Below, in pieces: positions 5,691 to 6,789 of a stretch of DNA of 6,789 bases (position 1 is the stretch's first letter; the number at the start of each line of letters is the position of its first letter). The stretch is from JAGZHZ01 sp963929865 (GTDB taxonomy: Bacteria > Bacillota > Clostridia > Lachnospirales > Lachnospiraceae). The DNA lies in assembly GCA_963929865.1 (NCBI GenBank), contig CAWVKK010000053.1, positions 1 to 6,789 of the forward strand, in the 5' to 3' direction. The translations under genes were made by a program, and so were the position numbers. Under the pieces are notes generated by a model. It was given only the letters and a program-made list of their open reading frames with translations, was not told the origin of the DNA and searched no databases.

Positions 5691-6789
5691 TTATTTTTCT
5701 TTTTGAAAACTCTGCGCTGTTTTCAGTTCCTCTTGCTCCGGCGCTTTCTGAGGTTCTACAGCTGTTTCCGGTTCCTCCTGCTCCGGCGCTTTCTGAGGCT
5801 CCACAGCTGTTTCCGGCTCCTCCTGCTTCGGCTCGAATTCTATTAAGATTTTTCTTGCTACAGTCACAAATACATCAAACGTTGACGTATTTCCAGCTGC
5901 GTCTATTGCATAAAATCTCAGTTTATAAGATCCTGGCTCTTTTGAGTTAAACGGGGCATAACCGTCTAATCCGTTTTCGACTCCCCACGTATCTACCGTG
6001 AAGACCGCAGTTCCGGAATTATCCTGCACCCATTCCGGTCTTGTGAACATTGAGACAAGCTCTTCATAGGAGTATTCTGCTCCTTCATTGACTTCAAGCG
6101 TTCTGTTGTATCCTCCTGCCGCTCCGATCGCATCATATTGGATTGCCGGCGCTTCTCTGTCAATATTTTTGATTTCTACTGTCAGCTGATCATTGACTGC
6201 TCCTGCGATACTCGTCAAGGTAACGTTGTAGCTTCCATTGTTCTCAAAGATCTTTGTGAACGTCTTTGCATCTACTTTTGTCCAGCCTTCTGGTGTCTCA
6301 CAGTCTATAGAAGCAGTCATCGTGACTGTCACATTTTGTTGTGTCCATTCTGTAATATCCTGGCTGAATACCGCGGTCGGCGTCACTTTTTCAATACCCT
6401 TTACTTCATATGCTACCTCTAAGGTATTGCCCTTGGTGTCTTCTATTGTCACCTGATAGCTGCCATTGTCGCTGTATACTTTTTCTAAACTGCTGTCAGA
6501 TACCCTTGTCCATCCTTCAATATCTTTAATTGCTCTGTTGGCTGTTATCGTAACAGCAACTGACTTGTTAATCTGCTCGGTGCCTGCCCGGTCAGAATAA
6601 GTGACAGTTGCTTCCAATGGAATTTCTGTAGCGGAAATTACGATCTGTCCGTTCGCGTCAAACGGATACGATCCCCTGCCGTTCAGCTCTACGCTGTATG
6701 CCGTCTCATATCCTTCGATCTCTCCAATCTCCCAGATTCCGTAGATCGGATAGAAGTCCGTCTTCGCCGTATTCTTCGGGTATTCCAGC
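5691..6789 (-). CDS. Ig-like repeat surface/secreted protein, 3' part only
   Basis: The frame is open to the window edge, so this is the C-terminal 365 residues of a longer protein; the in-frame TTG at 6617 is not a real start. Counting from the first full codon at 6788, two bacterial Ig-like repeats are visible with EGWT(R/K)V at 91-96 and 167-172 and NGSY at 108-111 and 184-187, both pairs exactly 76 residues apart. A third Ig-like or DUF5011-type domain covers about 208-311 (DREAP start, AIDAAGNTS near the end). Residues 316-365 are a Glu/Pro/Lys/Gln-rich tail with two 15-residue repeats. There is no LPxTG-type motif or membrane segment at the C-terminus, so attachment must depend on the missing N-terminal part or the protein is released. 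Exact function is unknown; an adhesive or structural surface role is inferred. It precedes the adhesin in the same direction but has its own terminator. Confidence 0.85.
   Translation of the reverse strand, partial: LEYPKNTAKTDFYPIYGIWEIGEIEGYETAYSVELNGRGSYPFDANGQIVISATEIPLEATVTYSDRAGTEQINKSVAVTITANRAIKDIEGWTRVSDSSLEKVYSDNGSYQVTIEDTKGNTLEVAYEVKGIEKVTPTAVFSQDITEWTQQNVTVTMTASIDCETPEGWTKVDAKTFTKIFENNGSYNVTLTSIAGAVNDQLTVEIKNIDREAPAIQYDAIGAAGGYNRTLEVNEGAEYSYEELVSMFTRPEWVQDNSGTAVFTVDTWGVENGLDGYAPFNSKEPGSYKLRFYAIDAAGNTSTFDVFVTVARKILIEFEPKQEEPETAVEPQKAPEQEEPETAVEPQKAPEQEELKTAQSFQKEK
5711..5835 (-). repeat. 45-bp tandem repeat coding for an EPQKAPEQEEPETAV-type tail
   Basis: Two full 45-bp units begin at 5726 and 5771 and differ at three positions. 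A partial third unit starts at 5816 and a degenerate partial one lies at about 5711-5725. Because the unit is 15 codons, copy-number change keeps the frame. The near identity suggests recent expansion. The tail resembles the proline- and charge-rich spacers that often precede a wall anchor, but here no anchor follows. Confidence 0.9.

Noticed and set aside
6615..6617. TTG at 6617 as the start of the Ig-like protein gene.
   Set aside because: The same frame is open for another 57 codons to the window edge with protein-like sequence continuing through, and there is no ribosome-binding site at this point.
6765..6789. A YPKN sequence at residues 3-6 of the partial Ig-like protein, resembling the pilin motif of backbone pilins.
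   Set aside because: The motif lies at the truncated edge without the preceding strand pattern, the remainder has Ig-like rather than Cna-B domains, and there is no sorting signal, so pilin identity is not supported.

Overview
The window looks like chromosomal DNA of a gut-type Clostridia bacterium, most likely Lachnospiraceae. The type III pantothenate kinase at the left has the sequence style I associate with that family, including VGSD-L instead of the usual G-x-D-R. The other two genes are large Gram-positive surface proteins. The assignment rests on recognition of protein style, not on a database search.

Layout: (1) 1-83 is a short leader with two hairpins, the second containing the ribosome-binding site of the next gene. 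(2) 84-863 (+) is coaX, a complete 259-residue pantothenate kinase. (3) 874-917 is an intrinsic terminator lying between convergent genes and probably serving both. (4) 923-5194 (-) is a 1423-residue cell-wall adhesin. In order it has a signal peptide, a long Glu/Ser/Thr stalk, a thioester domain (Cys247/Gln305), six SpaA/Cna-B-like domains, a DUF11-like domain, a seventh SpaA domain, and a VKTGD sorting signal with membrane anchor. (5) 5195-5593 is a gene-free, AT-rich upstream region of the adhesin. It has a plausible promoter about 330 bases from the start codon, a 10-bp hairpin, and a perfect 12-bp inverted repeat whose arms are 193 bp apart. (6) 5594-5636 is a strong minus-strand terminator. 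(7) 5691-6789 (-) is the 3' part of a second surface-type protein with Ig-like repeats and a Glu/Pro/Lys-rich C-terminal tandem repeat. It has no visible wall anchor, and its 5' end lies outside the window.

The two minus-strand genes run in the same direction but are separated by a terminator, so the adhesin is probably its own transcription unit. Its chemistry implies a covalently reactive tip (thioester) on a rod of self-crosslinked domains, attached to peptidoglycan by a sortase that is not encoded here. The most interesting feature is the 5' region of the adhesin. The promoter, attenuator-like hairpin and 12-bp inverted repeat resemble either a structured leader RNA or a phase-variable invertible switch of the kind known upstream of clostridial surface genes. 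No recombinase or sortase gene is in the window.
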